Assembly: GCA_945910005.1 (NCBI GenBank) | Contig: OX246740.1 | Span: forward strand, 3,574,897-3,638,896 | DNA length: 64,000 bases | DNA from: Isoperla grammatica | Lineage: Eukaryota > Arthropoda > Insecta > Plecoptera > Perlodidae | Direction: 5' to 3' | In this document: positions 23,284 through 36,039 of the stretch, piece by piece | Layout of the letters: every line of letters begins with the position of its first letter | Numbering within the stretch: position 1 is the stretch's first letter | Notes under the pieces: model-generated | What the model was told of the DNA's origin: nothing | Database searches by the model: none | What the model saw: the letters and a program-made list of their open reading frames with translations, nothing else | Program-made: the position numbers and the translations under genes

Positions 23284-23468
23284 CTAACTTTTTCAAGAAT
23301 CCTGAAAAATATGTCTGTGCCCCTGAAACTCATGTTATATTATTTTGCCTACAAAGAATAATGTGTGATGGCGTCTAAACTATTATCTGATTGGTTGAAC
23401 ACTCTTATGCTGACCACACGTAGAATAAGTTAGAAGTGGAGAATTCATAAGGCCGTGAGAAGAAGAAG

Positions 23469-23705
23469 AGCGTTGTGCGTTGTGCGTTGTGCGTTGTGCG
23501 TTGTGCGTTGTGCGTTGTGCGTTGTGCGTTGTGCGTTGTGCGTTGTGCGTTGTGCGTTGTGCGTTGTGCGTTGTGCGTTGTGCGTTGTGCGTTGTGCGTT
23601 GTGCGTTGTGCGTTGTGCGTTGTGCGTTGTGCGTTGTGCGTTGTGCGTTGTGCGTTGTGCGTTGTGCGTTGTGCGTTGTGCGTTGTGCGTCGTGCGTTGT
23701 GCGTG
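23469..23705. repeat. Heptamer satellite (GCGTTGT)n, about 33 copies
   Basis: A near-perfect 7-bp repeat with one variant unit close to the right end. Since 7 is not a multiple of 3 all three plus-strand frames stay open and give the same ALCVVRC-type peptide. These ORFs are artefacts of the repeat. Confidence 0.97.
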
Positions 23706-24478
23706 ATCGTAGTGCGGTATAATAAAATAATAATTAATATTAGTAAACCAACATAGGGCGGTTTGTTTCCCTCATCCTGACAAACAAAGTACTGTGCGTG
23801 TGTGTGAAGAATGCTAAAGTGTGTGACTACTAATAAAACACATTTTAATCAATATCATTATAACGTTATATGGAAACCGAAAAACGTACTTTACTGTGTC
23901 TGTAAATTTTTAGATTAACGACGTTCTCTAATCTATTTTATTCTCTCCCACAAAACATATCCGACCAACCGAGCTTAAATGTCGCAATACCGGCTCGTTT
24001 CACCCTTTAGATTTTTTAAGACCAGACCCGCCTTCACTATCGGTTTTGTAATAAAAAAACGTCAATAAAAGCTGGTTTTCGATTTAATGTATTTGGTAGA
24101 ATTTTGCGCTCGCTCTGGTTCCTTGTAATTCCATTCAGGGAGCCGGGTTTTAAGTGTTCGCTCTCCTAGGTTCTGGTTTAGAGTCGAAGTGAGTCGCATT
24201 AATATTTCACAGCAGTCTCGCAACAGCAACACTGTGGTAAGCAAAGCCCGAGCCAGGAACGTTGGGGTGAAGGAAATAAGAACATGTCAATAATCCGGGT
24301 GATGCTGGAACCATCTGGAACCACCAGAGAGAGTATATCCAGAGGGCAGTGACTATGGGCGTAGATCCTTAGTTCCGATCCAAATCCTACCTTCGGTATT
24401 GATGGTATCTTGTGGCGTGTACACATATTTATGTTTCAGCCATTCAAAGAAATAATATTTTTATTTTGATACACATGG

Positions 24479-24645
24479 CCGGTTTCACCAACTTTTTAAA
24501 CTTCGATTAATACCGGTAACCGGAGATTCTCTACAAACAAAGATGGCGACTGCCATGCGTTTTCAATGTAATGTCTGTTCAAGCCGTGGTTACCAAACCG
24601 AGTTTACTAAATCGGAGTTTAACGAAGTTGGTGAGTTGGGACCTC
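24479..24645. mobile_element. Fold-back MITE, family E
   Basis: CACCAACTT...AACTTCGATTAATACCGG is mirrored by TTACTAAATCGGAGTTTAAC and GAAGTTGGTG. A relative at 28.55-28.72 kb shares ACAAACAAACATGGCGACTG-like and CCATGGTAACCAAACCG blocks. Confidence 0.6.
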
Positions 24646-25149
24646 AATTACAAAAACTGATTTTTAGTAAGTGGTATTAAATAGTTTGTATACGTTTCTT
24701 TTGCTAGGGCAGGTCAAAAGTAAACACGTATACATGCCACAAGTGCACCATTTCAAACTTCCAAGCCCAAACCAGGAATTGAATACTGTTTCTTTTATAT
24801 TGGAAGCAGAACTTCCATGGGACAAATGATACATAACACAATATCGCATCAATTTGTATAGTTGGCAAACTATGAAACATGAATCCCAAATATTGGATCA
24901 TGGCTTGAGGGTGTAGACGGGCCTAGGCGCAGAGTTGTGTCCTGCAGGTCTTAACACGTAATGAGAGTAACTGGGCTCAAGCGAGAGAAGATAGCGTGGG
25001 GAAGTACCACTCACGCGCCGCCACTGATCTCTTGCTATACAGCCTAGATGGAGCATCAGGCTCGGCTCTTCGTTACAGCTGTGAAGCGGAAAAGCCGCCA
25101 TCTTACCATTCCATTTAGCATTTCTAAATAGAGCCCGTGTGAGCCCGTG

Positions 25150-25330
25150 GATAATAGGCCCAGGATAACTCTGCCAATCGTGAGGCTGTAAAAGGAGACA
25201 CTGTCTCTTTTCCTTCCACTGTCCCAGTTTAGATTCGTCCTCCCACTTGACCCTGCCCTCCCTTGCTGGACTCTCCTTATGATGACCCCCTTGATCTGTA
25301 ATGAATCTGATTCGGAAGACCTCATAATGA
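25150..25330 (+). repeat. Dispersed repeat family G, copy 1
   Basis: GATAACTCTGCCAATCG, AAAAGGAGACACTGTCTC and CCTGCCCTCCCTTGCTGGAC recur at 50.19-50.36 kb with the same spacing. The minus-strand ORF over it is not supported as a gene. Confidence 0.5.
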
Positions 25331-26137
25331 CCAGCTATCGAGTAAGTCGTTAATCACCATACCACTAAAAGCCAAATTAATTCAATTTACATAATATTTA
25401 TTGTGATCGGAAAACAAAATAATAAAAACAAATTGTAAATTTAGTTTTTAGTGCATGTGTATTTGGAGCCGAGAAGATAAACCAATAAACTCTTATTTCA
25501 AATTTCGTAAATGGGCTAATTGTCGTTATCAATAAACAACTAAATTTCCACTATATCAAAACGAGGTGAGGAAAATCATGGAATAACAAAAGTGACGAGA
25601 AAATAGTTGGTTTTAACAAGCACGTTCTCTAATTTTTGTTTTTGTAATAAGCAGGAAGCTGCAAATGAAAGTAGGTTACGATTGTATTTTCTTCCAATGT
25701 GGCAACTAATACTTCATAAAGAAGACTTCAGAGAGAATTGTACAAGAAACTTCCAGATGTATGAGACAGAAAATGCCATTTATTTCTTTTTTGTGGTATT
25801 TTTATGGACAATGGACCGTTGAATAACTAAAATTGAACATATCATATCCGTAGCAAGATCATCGACTGCCGGCAACAAGTAGTTGACGAAGCCGGTTTGA
25901 ATAAAAACCAGCGTCTACGCTTGAACTAACAAGGTACTTGGATTTAAAGGGAATTTGATATTTTCATATCAAATACTCAACGAATTGAAATGAAACCGAC
26001 TGTGCCCAAAAGCGATACGTTTACAAATGTATTAAAATCAGTTTTGACACGAAGCGATTGCAACGCCTTTGTAACTCTAGTGATTGATTAATAAAATCAT
26101 ATCATTAAATAAATAAATAAAAAAAAAAAATCACATC

Positions 26138-26166
26138 AAGAGTCTACCCACTCAGTAACTAAAAGG
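26138..26166 (-). mobile_element. SINE tail fragment
   Basis: AGAGTCTACCCACTCAGTAA is the same terminal sequence as the SINE copy at 18.0 kb, here truncated to under 30 bp and preceded by an A-rich run. Confidence 0.5.
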
Positions 26167-27059
26167 TAAAGTAAGTTAGTAAGTAGGTAAGTAAAAAATC
26201 TACTGTTACGTATATCGCGATTTAATATTGAAACTTATGCTGCTATTAGGTTCATGAATTAAGAGGAAGTTGGAACTACCCCGTCTCCGCCAATGCTTAT
26301 GTAAGATATTGAAATCCATTAATTTTAATGGATTCTCCGAAGAAAATGTATTTCCAGCCGAGAGAAATATTCATTAACACTCTCCAAACACCCGACGACT
26401 AATTACATAAATACAGAACTCGTCTCCTACTTTGAAAAACTCTGTATCCAGTTTTCGAAAATCTAATTTACAAAATTTAATGTAATATTTCCTTTTACGA
26501 TTAAATCACAAAGTAACAGCCTGAAGTCTTCAAGACGAGTCTCTACGTTTGAAGCGCAAAAGTGGTAATGCAAACTGTTACAGACGAGTTGAACATATAT
26601 TTCCCTTTCATGTATATAACTTGAAGTTACTCTCGGTTTAAGTTTATAAGATGCAATCATACTCAAAACCAGAAGGTGATAACTTTGTGTAGATGAAAAC
26701 ATAAATATTGTTAAAGTAACACAACCAGAAATTGAGAATCTTTCCCAATTAAAGCTTAATATATTTTTTCAACGAACATAATATGAATAAATAAATAACA
26801 ACATATAAATAACCTGTTTTAGCTCGATTCCACTACGGTTCGCCTTCATCGCAGATGAGTAAATGAAACCATCAGAAACATTCTATAGCAGAACACATAC
26901 ACTTTTCATACATCTTGAATCTTACGATGGATTCATTTGTTGTTTAATAACGCACTTATCATAAAGCTCACACGGAGGCAGCACTTTTAGTTGCCACATA
27001 CGATAAGTAAAGTTGTTCAGATACTATTTTACCCCAAGCCGAAATGGCAACAATCTTAC

Positions 27060-27330
27060 AACTGTTACAATTTTAATAGCGATATTCCTGATATACTAGC
27101 CCCAACGTAACGTTCCTCATACCGACCTCAATTCCTTTGCCATTCCACGCACAGTGTTTCAACGAAAATAAATAGTTTCCATGCCTTAATTATGCCTTTC
27201 ACACTTGTAAAGACCGCCCTCCGTTCAGGGGAGTCCACAAGCCTTATTAGTCCCACATCGCACGCTGTGTCACGATTTTTCACGTGTCTAAAACAAGGTT
27301 GTAAATTATCCCTAAAGGACATCTTTCAAG
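27060..27330 (-). repeat. Dispersed repeat family C, copy 2
   Basis: Contains ATACTAGCCCCAACGTAACG, TTTCAACGAAAATAAATAG and TGTAAAGACCGCCCT, matching copy 1 in order. Confidence 0.5.
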
Positions 27331-28549
27331 TAGATGGTTGGTGGTAGGTGGTCGAAAACTATTTCATTAGAAGGAAACGTTTCTTTGGGATAACTTTACG
27401 ATATAAAATATAGTACTGAAAATCCAGTTTATACTAAGCTCTGTAAATTCATGACTCCTATAAAGGGACAAATCATGCCTCTAAAATCATTGTGCCTTAC
27501 GTTGACGTGTACATATTATTTGCAGCAGATGCAGAAACAAATGTGAACTACACACGATAAGTGAATAAGCCTTTTTTCTGTATTTTTGAAGTCTATTTTG
27601 GGTAGAAAGAATAGAAATTATAAAATACAATACTACTTTCCATCCAGATATGGTGTAAAAGAAGTAAATTAAATTACATTTTGACAACGATCTTTCACGT
27701 CCAATTGTAATTTAATAATGAAATGGTTACACGCACTTTCCATGATGCGATTCACGAGTGCTGATAAACCTTGTCACAGGCGATGCACGCAAGCCTGGGA
27801 ACAGTTCAAAATATTCAATAGCCACCGAAGGTTGTTAGTTATATAACTTGATGCATCAAACGCATATCATGTATTGCATTTACATGGTACTTGAATTTGG
27901 TTCAATTAAATAGTATTATTTCTAACTCACAGATATCTGGATTATTGGTTTTGGTCCAAACTGGTTCCTTATCAGTATCACTAAACATTTGCTTTAGGTG
28001 TAACATAAACCTCGCGATGGCAATGCAAAAAAAAAAACTAAATATGTCTACTTTCGTGTTTCTTTAATTATTTCCAAGTTTTAGAAAATATGTGAAACGA
28101 AAAAATCTAAGTGTCATTTGAATCGTTATACTATGACTTCGAGAAAAATTGGGGATTCAGCAATAATACATTTATAATGTAACCGAGTAACAAAATAATG
28201 TAAATGGCTTATTGGAATCGTTATTCGTGAATGTAAATCTACTTTTTGCCCAATAAAAATTAATTTTTTAATTTTTGGGCAACCAGGTTAGGAATAAAAG
28301 TTTTAACAATTTTTAAAAACAATAACATCTTATATAATAAAGCGATTAAAAAAGAAACTTTGCTGTTGGAAATATTTGATAATTTCTAGTACCTAGTGTT
28401 TAACAAACATGAAAATCACAAGCCATTTTAAACTGAAAAAAGCGGAAAGAAAATAAGCTAAACTTTCTACTAACATTGGAATGAAAGTATTTGAATTATT
28501 ATTCAAACATTATTTTTCCGGCGTTTCAGATCTATTTTTAATCAGTTAA

Positions 28550-28717
28550 GGGACTGTCTCACCAAACTCTCCGACTAGCCAGTAATTGGAGATGTGTTAC
28601 AAACAAACATGGCGACTGACATGAATTTTGAATGTAATGTTTGTTGAAACCATGGTAACCAAACCGAAATTACTAAATCATAGCTTAACGAAGCCGTTGA
28701 ATTCGGAACTCTGGTCT
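28550..28717. mobile_element. Fold-back MITE, family E, second copy
   Basis: Shares GATGGCGACTG-like, AATGTAATGTTTGTTGAAAC and AACCAAACCG blocks with 24.48-24.64 kb, and ends CTTAACGAAGC at the right. Confidence 0.55.
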
Positions 28718-28747
28718 CAAATAAATAACATAAAAGATAACTTTACA

Positions 28748-28945
28748 ATTTAGAATGTACCCGCAGTAACAAGACAGATTTTCAGTGGGGGGCTTTATTT
28801 TAAAGCGACTAAACCAACCCTGTAGGCTCCGAACACCATCGATGAGTGAGCAATAACCAATCAAAGATCAATATGTCAAAATATGAAACATATGAATCAG
28901 TGATTGGACAGGTGCTAACACCTATGGACAAATGCCAGAATAAAC
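28748..28945 (-). mobile_element. SINE family copy (tail part)
   Basis: Shares CAGTAACAAGACAGATTTTC, ACCCTGTAGGCTCCGAACAC and the GACAAATGCCAG end with the copy at 18.0 kb. Confidence 0.65.
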
Positions 28946-29477
28946 AATCTGCCTCTTGATTTGGAGTATTTATTTGAGTATTTTAGTTGTTTCGGTTTAA
29001 TTGCCTTTGGAACAAAACTCGTCAATCTCCTGGCGGAGCCTCACTGAATTTCTGGTTGAAGAGTTCGACGACTCCTACCAGGGGGGTGCCCGTTGTTACC
29101 AAGGTAACAGTTGTTTGCATGTTATTTCCCATATAGAAAACAACTCCATAGCAACAATGGGTGCCCCCTAGGTGTAGGGGACTATGAATTCCAACCTTAC
29201 TCATCCTCCTCGTTCGCATTGTTTTGCATCACTAAATAGACACAATGGACTTGTTCGTCCGCTTGCAACAAATTGACACTGACGCGTCTGGCAAAGGCGG
29301 ACGTGACGTAACAAACTTGTCAGTTTAGCTGTAGTGAAACCGGACTAACGAACAGCCTCACACTTCACGACCAATCAAACCCTTACGTTTCCACGGGACT
29401 GTTGATACAATCACAAACACTATGAAACGCGATTCCAGAAATACCATTGGAAGTTAAAGTATACTAGCCACGCCGTA

Positions 29478-29790
29478 AGAAGCAAGGATGGTGTCCCCTA
29501 AAATTCTGAGAGGAGACGGTTGCTCCACACGGTCTATTCAACGGTATTCAACTCGAGATTTCCCGATACTTGCATTGTTATTGTCCGCTGCATTGACTGC
29601 ACCAACCGTGAATGGGATGCCATCCTACCACGTCTGCCAACAGGCGGGCGATATTATCACTACAATACCTGATGCATAAGAATGAGATGCAACTTGTTTT
29701 AGGTTGGTAATTGTTCCATGCGTCACTTCACTAACTACATAATCCGTGACGACAACACTTTGCAAGTTAATTTGACGGGACTCTACTAAT
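29478..29790. mobile_element. Diverged copy of the 5.4-kb TIR element
   Basis: Shares ordered blocks with 5434-5719: GGTCTATTCAACGG, CTGCCAACAGGC, GAATGAGATGC and ATAATCCGTGACGAC. Ends are decayed. Confidence 0.55.
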
Positions 29791-32700
29791 GCTAACATGA
29801 TGATAATATGATAAAGTTATACCTTTAGTCTTATGCTTGCACACTATCTGAGTCCAATAGTTCTTACTTCATTTTCTACTTACTAGTTCCTACTGTATAC
29901 TTGAAAATGGTCCATTAATAAAGATGTTTATCTTCACGTTAAAAACCACAGTTAATGTTTTAAATTGTCACTCAAAAATGCTTTTCAAAATCGAAACTAT
30001 GAGTCAAGAGCGAAATGTGGTTTAGTAAGTCCTACAGACTTTATAAAATAATATATAGATCATATAATTATAGTCAGTAGGGTAGTTATTTTAATTCTTT
30101 AATCTATATTTAGTAATACAAATTAAATACATTTGACAATGATACTGGTTACTGCTACATACAATTAGCATTGAGTCGGTATGGCTTAGCAAACCACAGT
30201 CCACTCAAACTTTCGATTTCGAGGTGCATTCGTGGACGAAACTTTAGTGCGCCTTTTAACGTGATACTACGCTTTCCCGTTACAGGAAAATTTGCACTCT
30301 TTAGTTCGATACCTGAAAATTGTATCTTATAAATTCTAATCTGTTGTACTCAGAGTTCTGAACGGCTTGGAGCATGCGAGGGACTGACCGCCCGGACTCA
30401 CAACTAGTTGTATCACGACCAATATCATATTATTGTATCCAAAAATCATAACATTCTGTCATCTTCCTGGCATTTTAAAAAAATGTTAATTTGTGATTAC
30501 AAAAAGACTACAGCCAATATTAAAACTGCGCAATTTTTCCGTCTTGATAATGCTACACCACATCAAAAAAGTAAAATTTCGAGTTTAATTTTGGTTCGTA
30601 AGAGTAAGATTAGATAATATGTGAAATAAATGTGAAATATAATTATTATGTGTCATGCATGTATGGTTTGGTATTGCAAATTTACTATGTAATAAGTTTT
30701 GTATTTAATTAATTAGATTATCATTATTACTATTTTTTGGGTGGGGGTTATTATATGTTATTCATAAATATTTAGAAAAAAAATAAATAACCATACTGCT
30801 TATAACACAAATTTTTTAAAGACGGTGTATTTAGTTCTTTCGAGCCCGAAATGAGCTCGGTTTTCAATTATTTGGTGTGTCATTATTGAAAAATGATGTA
30901 CAAAACGGAAATTTCGCTACGTTGTAGTCGAGCCAGTTCTTCCGGGAATTATACGCTTAGGCGATCTTCAAGGGCTGCACAGCGCATCCACTGCAAACCC
31001 GTCCCTTGCCCCGTGGCAGTGCTCAGTCGGAGGGGTATACACTTTAGCAGCCTAGAGGCTTTTGGGGCACAGACAGGTAACCCTTGTAAACAAGCATGGC
31101 CTGTTGTCCCTTTGAGTAAAACAGAACACACTCGTAACAAACAGCTGTTGAGTTTAGAGATCAAGTTAGCGGATTTAAGCAGCTTCAAAGCGTTTTACGA
31201 AGCATTCTGGGATTCACGAGTAGTACTGACACATTTTGTGATGTAGTCGCCTTGTACAAGATAGATTCAAATGGTTCCGTTTGCAAATGAAATTGCACGG
31301 CTGAAACCTTTTGTGTAAGGTTCAGGAAGTTTCACTGACTATAAGAATTTTGTCATAAGAAAATCGCAATTCCAGATTCATTCCCCCGAAAATCCAGGTT
31401 TGCCATTTATGCAGTTTATCATTGTTGTTAATACAAAGGATAATACATAAATTTCAAGTTCCAACATGGCCGCCAAAACAAAATGGCTGATTTATACATT
31501 CACTTTTGTGATTCATTCAACATTGTACCACGCGTCGTATAATGTGTATTGCGTTGCACTTCAGCATATAAATGGACTCTAGGATTTGGAACTAAGAACT
31601 TCATTTATGAAGAATTTCCAAGTTTTTCACCAAACTGCTACTGATGTAAGGGGGGACGGGAGGGGTGGAGCCGTGTACTAGAATTTGAGTCCAATGAATT
31701 CCGAAAGATGACACTAAATCAATAAATGTAATAATTTAAAAAGTGAGATGAGAATAGACACGAATGAAAAATCTCGAAATACTCCAATGGAATTTAATGA
31801 TCTCAGAATGGATTGAAGGAATAAAGCACAGAATAAAGACATAAGGGTAGGGTACCAGTCACAGTCTTGTTTTACAGATGCTTGTAGAAAATGACGTTTC
31901 ATTGAAAGACATTCCTTAAGCCATTGACTTGACACAGTGGGGCCTACAACTACCTTGCACAACACATTACTTTCAACCTTAAAGGCGTGATGTGTCTGAC
32001 GTTACGTAGCGCACGCTTGCTCGTAAGCTCTGCACGTATGCTCTAGTAAGTTTCATTACGTTAGGCTGCTTTAAATTACGTGGTTATGATTATTAGTTAC
32101 ATAACATTATGTTGTTTTAAGTTGAATTGAGCTATATTTTGTCAAGTTGCAATACATTATGATTAAGTGGCATCTACATTGAAAATTAACAGTAACAGTA
32201 ACAATAGAAGTAACGTTTGAGCTAATCCAATAAGAAATTAGCTGTTAGTCTCATCACTCAATGGGATTTGCTTGATTATTAATAATGTTAATTTTAATTG
32301 TGGATGGGCCGTAAGCGCGTTAGTTACGTTATTATAAGTTTCATTACGTTATGTTACCTTAATTTACTTACAGCTGCACCAGTATGGTCCCCGAATCTTT
32401 TTGATAAGTTTCTATAAATCATTACATAAAATAATGATTTTACTAATTGGCCTATTTCCAATTTTTGATGTCCTAAAAACTAAATGCGATATTTACACGT
32501 AGTATTGAATAGGTCCACCTACCGTACGAAACCCCCACAATTCTATCAGCTCAAATATCTTTAGAATGTTTTCACATTTTCAAATGGTAAACCAAACTAT
32601 GTCATCCACCAGAGAATTTAGTGCTCGCCTTATTATGAATGTTTCATTGTTCCTATAAATGTTTTTTTTACCAAATTGGCTTATTTTAACTTTTGTAATG

Positions 32701-32858
32701 CATCGTTGCAAGACACACTTGAACATTAAATAACAACATTTCAAAACGAAAATAGTTATTTATTGGAACCGCAAGACACCTTATAAAGAAATAACACTAA
32801 ATTCTCTAGGCTATACTTTGGTTTATATACGGCAAACTGTTACCACAAACTGCATCAT

Positions 32859-35617
32859 AGACACTTGGTATTCTCTCTTTGCGCGGTTGGTACGAGTGAC
32901 GTCACATAAAGTGTGACTCTACAAGTCAAGTGCTTGGCTTACCTTCTGTAGGTCGTGTTTCTCATAGGGTAACAGAGTAGACACTTGGTATTCTCTCTTT
33001 GCGCGGTTGGTACGAGTGACGTCACATAAAGTGCGACTCTACAAGTCAAGTGCTTGGCTTACCTTCTGTGGGTCGTGTTTCTCATAGGGTAGCAGAGTAG
33101 ACACTTGGTATTCTCTCTTTGCGCGGTTGGTACGAGTGACGTCACATAAAGTGTGACTCTACAAGTCAAGTGCTTGGCTTACCTTCTGTGGGTCGTGTTT
33201 CTCATAGGGTAACAGAGTAGACACTTGGTATTCTCTCTTTGCGCGGTTGGTACGAGTGACGTCACATAAAGTGCGACTCTACAAGTCAAGTGCTTGGCTT
33301 ACCTTCTGTGGGTCGTGTTTCTCATAGGGTAGCAGAGTAGACACTTGGTATTCTCTCTTTGCGCGGTTGGTACGTGTAACGTCACATAAAGTGCGACTCT
33401 ACAAGTCAAGTGCTTGGCTTACCTTCTGTGGGTCGTGTTTCTCATAGGGTAACAGAGTAGACACTTGGTATTCTCTCTTTGCGCGGTTGGTACGAGTGAC
33501 GTCACATAAAGTGCGACTCTACAAGTCAAGTGCTTGGCTTACCTTCTGTGGGTCGTGTTTCTCATAGGGTAACAGAGTAGACACTTGGTATTCTCTCTTT
33601 GCGCGGTTGGTACGAGTGACGTCACATAAAGTGTGACTCTACAAGTCAAGTGCTTGGCTTACCTTCTGTGGGTCGTGTTTCTCATAGGGTAGCAGAGTAG
33701 ACACTTGGTATTCTCTCTTTGCGCGGTTGGTACGAGTGACGTCACATAAAGTGCGACTCTACAAGTCAAGTGCTTGGCTTACCTTCTGTGGGTCGTGTTT
33801 CTCATAGGGTAGCAGAGTAGACACTTGGTATTCTCTCTTTGCGCGGTTGGTACGAGTGACGTCACATAAAGTGCGACTCTACAAGTCAAGTGCTTGGCTT
33901 ACCTTCTGTGGGTCGTGTTTCTCATAGGGTAACAGAGTAGACACTTGGTATTCTCTCTTTGCGCGGTTGGTACGAGTGACGTCACATAAAGTGCGACTCT
34001 ACAAGTCAAGTGCTTGGCTTACCTTCTGTGGGTCGTGTTTCTCATAGGGTAGCAGAGTAGACACTTGGTATTCTCTCTTTGCGCGGTTGGTACGAGTGAC
34101 GTCACATAAAGTGTGACTCTACAAGTCAAGTGCTTGGCTTACCTTCTGTGGGTCGTGTTTCTCATAGGGTAGCAGAGTAGACACTTGGTATTCTCTCTTT
34201 GCGCGGTTGGTACGAGTGACGTCACATAAAGTGCGACTCTACAAGTCAAGTGCTTGGCTTACCTTCTGTGGGTCGTGTTTCTCATAGGGTAGCAGAGTAG
34301 ACACTTGGTATTCTCTCTTTGCGCGGTTGGTACGAGTGACGTCACATAAAGTGTGACTCTACAAGTCAAGTGCTTGGCTTACCTTCTGTGGGTCGTGTTT
34401 CTCATAGGGTAGCAGAGTAGACACTTGGTATTCTCTCTTTGCGCGGTTGGTACGAGTGACGTCATATAAAGTCCGACTCTACAAGTCAAGTGCTTGGCTT
34501 ACCTTCTGTGGGTCGTGTTTCTCATAGGGTAGCAGAGTAGACACTTGGTATTCTCTCTTTGCGCGGTTGGTACGAGTGACGTCACATAAAGTACGACTCT
34601 ACAAGTCAAGTGCTTGGCTTACCTTCTGTGGGTCGTGTTTCTCATAGGGTAACAGAGTAGACACTTGGTATTCTCTCTTTGCGCGGTTGGTACATATGAT
34701 GTCACATAAAGTGCGACTCTACAAGTCAAGTGCTTGGCTTACCTTCTGTGGGTCGTGTTTCTCATAGGGTAACAGAGTAGACACTTGGTATTCTCTCTTT
34801 GCGCGGTTGGTACGAGTGACGTCACATAAAGTGCGACTCTACAAGTCAAGTGCTTGGCTTACCTTCTGTGGGTCGTGTTTCTCATAGGGTAGCAGAGTAG
34901 ACACTTGGTATTCTCTCTTTACGCGGTTGGTACGAGTGACGTCACATAAAGTGTGACTCTACAAGTCAAGTGCTTGGCTTACCTTCTGTGGGTCGTGTTT
35001 CTCATAGGGTAGCAGAGTAGACACTTGGTATTCTCTCTTTGCGCGGTTGGTACGAGTGACGCTACATAAAGTGTGACTCTACAAGTCAAGTGCTTGGCTT
35101 ACCTTCTGTGGGTCGTGTTTCTCATAGGGTAGCAGAGTAGACACTTGGTATTCTCTCTTTGCGCGGTTGGTACGAGTGACGTCACATAAAGTGCGACTCT
35201 ACAAGTCAAGTGCTTGGCTTACCTTCTGTGGGTCGTGTTTCTCATAGGGTAGCAGAGTAGACACTTGGTATTCTCTCTTTGCGCGGTTGGTACGAGTGAC
35301 GTGTGAAGTGTGACTCTACAAGTCAAGTGCTTGGCTTACCTTCTGTGGGTCGTGTTTCTCATAGGGTAGCAGAGTAGACACTTGGTATTCTCTCTTTGCG
35401 CGGTTGGTACGAGTGACGTCACATAAAGTGTGACTCTACAAGTCAAGTGCTTGGCTTACCTTCTGTGGGTCGTGTTTCTCATAGGGTAACAGAGTAGACA
35501 CTTGGTATTCTCTCTTTGCGCGGTTGGTACGAGTGACGTCACATAAAGTGTGACTCTACAAGTCAAGTGCTTGGCTTACCTTCTGTGGGTCGTGTTTCTC
35601 ATAGGGTAACAGAGTAG
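32859..35617 (-). repeat. 120-bp tandem array carrying exon 3' end and splice donor, 23 units
   Basis: Units start at 32861 and recur every 120 bp up to 35261, then at 35378 and 35498. One unit is 3 bp short. In gene orientation each unit is 38 nt identical or nearly identical to the end of exon b (35617-35580), the donor AAG|GTAAGC, and about 80 nt of intron. The right-most unit is the real exon end, so there are 22 extra donors. Variation among units is small and shared: a TTA/CTA leucine switch in the exon part, and a few intronic bases. The most distal unit has CTA in place of CCA (Pro to Leu). Nineteen units carry an intact TGACGTCA palindrome. Read-through from the exon gives eight more codons and then TAG. 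Confidence 0.97.
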
Positions 35618-35719
35618 AGACGTGGAACATGATCTCGATACTTCTCCAGTTTGTGTAGACGGAGTAGAGACCAGTCAAGTCGTGCACTGTGTCCAAACCG
35701 CCCTTGTACTTGTCGAAGC
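35580..35719 (-). CDS. Rap-GAP domain protein, exon b (GGLD...EIMFHVST)
   Basis: This 140-bp exon (two bases plus 46 codons) starts after TGTGCAG (acceptor AG at 35721-35720) and ends at CAGAAG before the GTAAGC donor at 35579-35574. It encodes FDKYKGGLDT, then HDLTGLYSVYT, then IEIMFHVSTLLPY and KHDPQK. GGLD, G..SVY and EIMFHVST.LPY are hallmark blocks of the Rap-GAP family. It joins exon a in phase 1 and the next exon in phase 0, giving [14 protein letters not shown], which keeps the length seen in Rap1GAP. Its last 38 bp (35580-35617) and its donor are the origin, or the last unit, of a 23-copy tandem array that fills the start of the next intron. That arrangement is unusual and could create donor competition. 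Confidence 0.95.
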
Positions 35720-36039
35720 CTGCACACACATAACAAGGAGCTATTTAGCGTGACACCACACATAATAGAGACCCACGTAACTTCACAACATATTCAAAAG
35801 AATGTGGCATCGTAGTTTGAAAGTAAACACACTTCATAAGATTAATTATAAGACACCATTTTGTTTGACAACAGCCACATCTACCTCTTGTTGCAGTATT
35901 ATGTGTAATATTATACTGCATGCAAAAATATGCAAAAAGGCAACATCAAAATACATAACGATTGTGATCTGTTATAAAAGTTGTCCCAACGAAAGTATTC
36001 TGATGCTTACGACACAGTCGAGTTCAAGGTGACAACTTA

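Larger units (their letters stand above)
10436..35579 (-). other. Intron between Rap-GAP exons b and c (25.1 kb)
   Basis: The intron is phase 0 (DPQK-LQRK). Its first 2.7 kb in gene orientation is the 120-bp donor array. It then contains many TIR elements, the complete LTR element at 12023-17087, LINE and SINE remnants at 17.8-18.8 kb, and a heptamer satellite at 23.5 kb. I found no further exon-like ORF on the minus strand. Stretches such as 11.0-12.0, 19.7-20.7, 25.4-27.0, 30.4-30.9 and 31.3-32.8 kb hold AT-rich sequence with no feature I can support. Confidence 0.85.

Noticed and set aside
24898..25101. 67-codon minus-strand ORF considered as a missing Rap-GAP exon
   Set aside because: It has none of the expected motifs. 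The missing segment was found instead at 10281-10435 (RKRHIGND).
30893..31246. 117-codon plus-strand ORF
   Set aside because: No recognisable domain, no splice-site context, and an equally long ORF overlaps on the other strand. Treated as chance.
32859..35617. CRISPR-like array
   Set aside because: Units are contiguous 120-bp repeats with no unique spacers, in animal-type DNA, and include an exon end.
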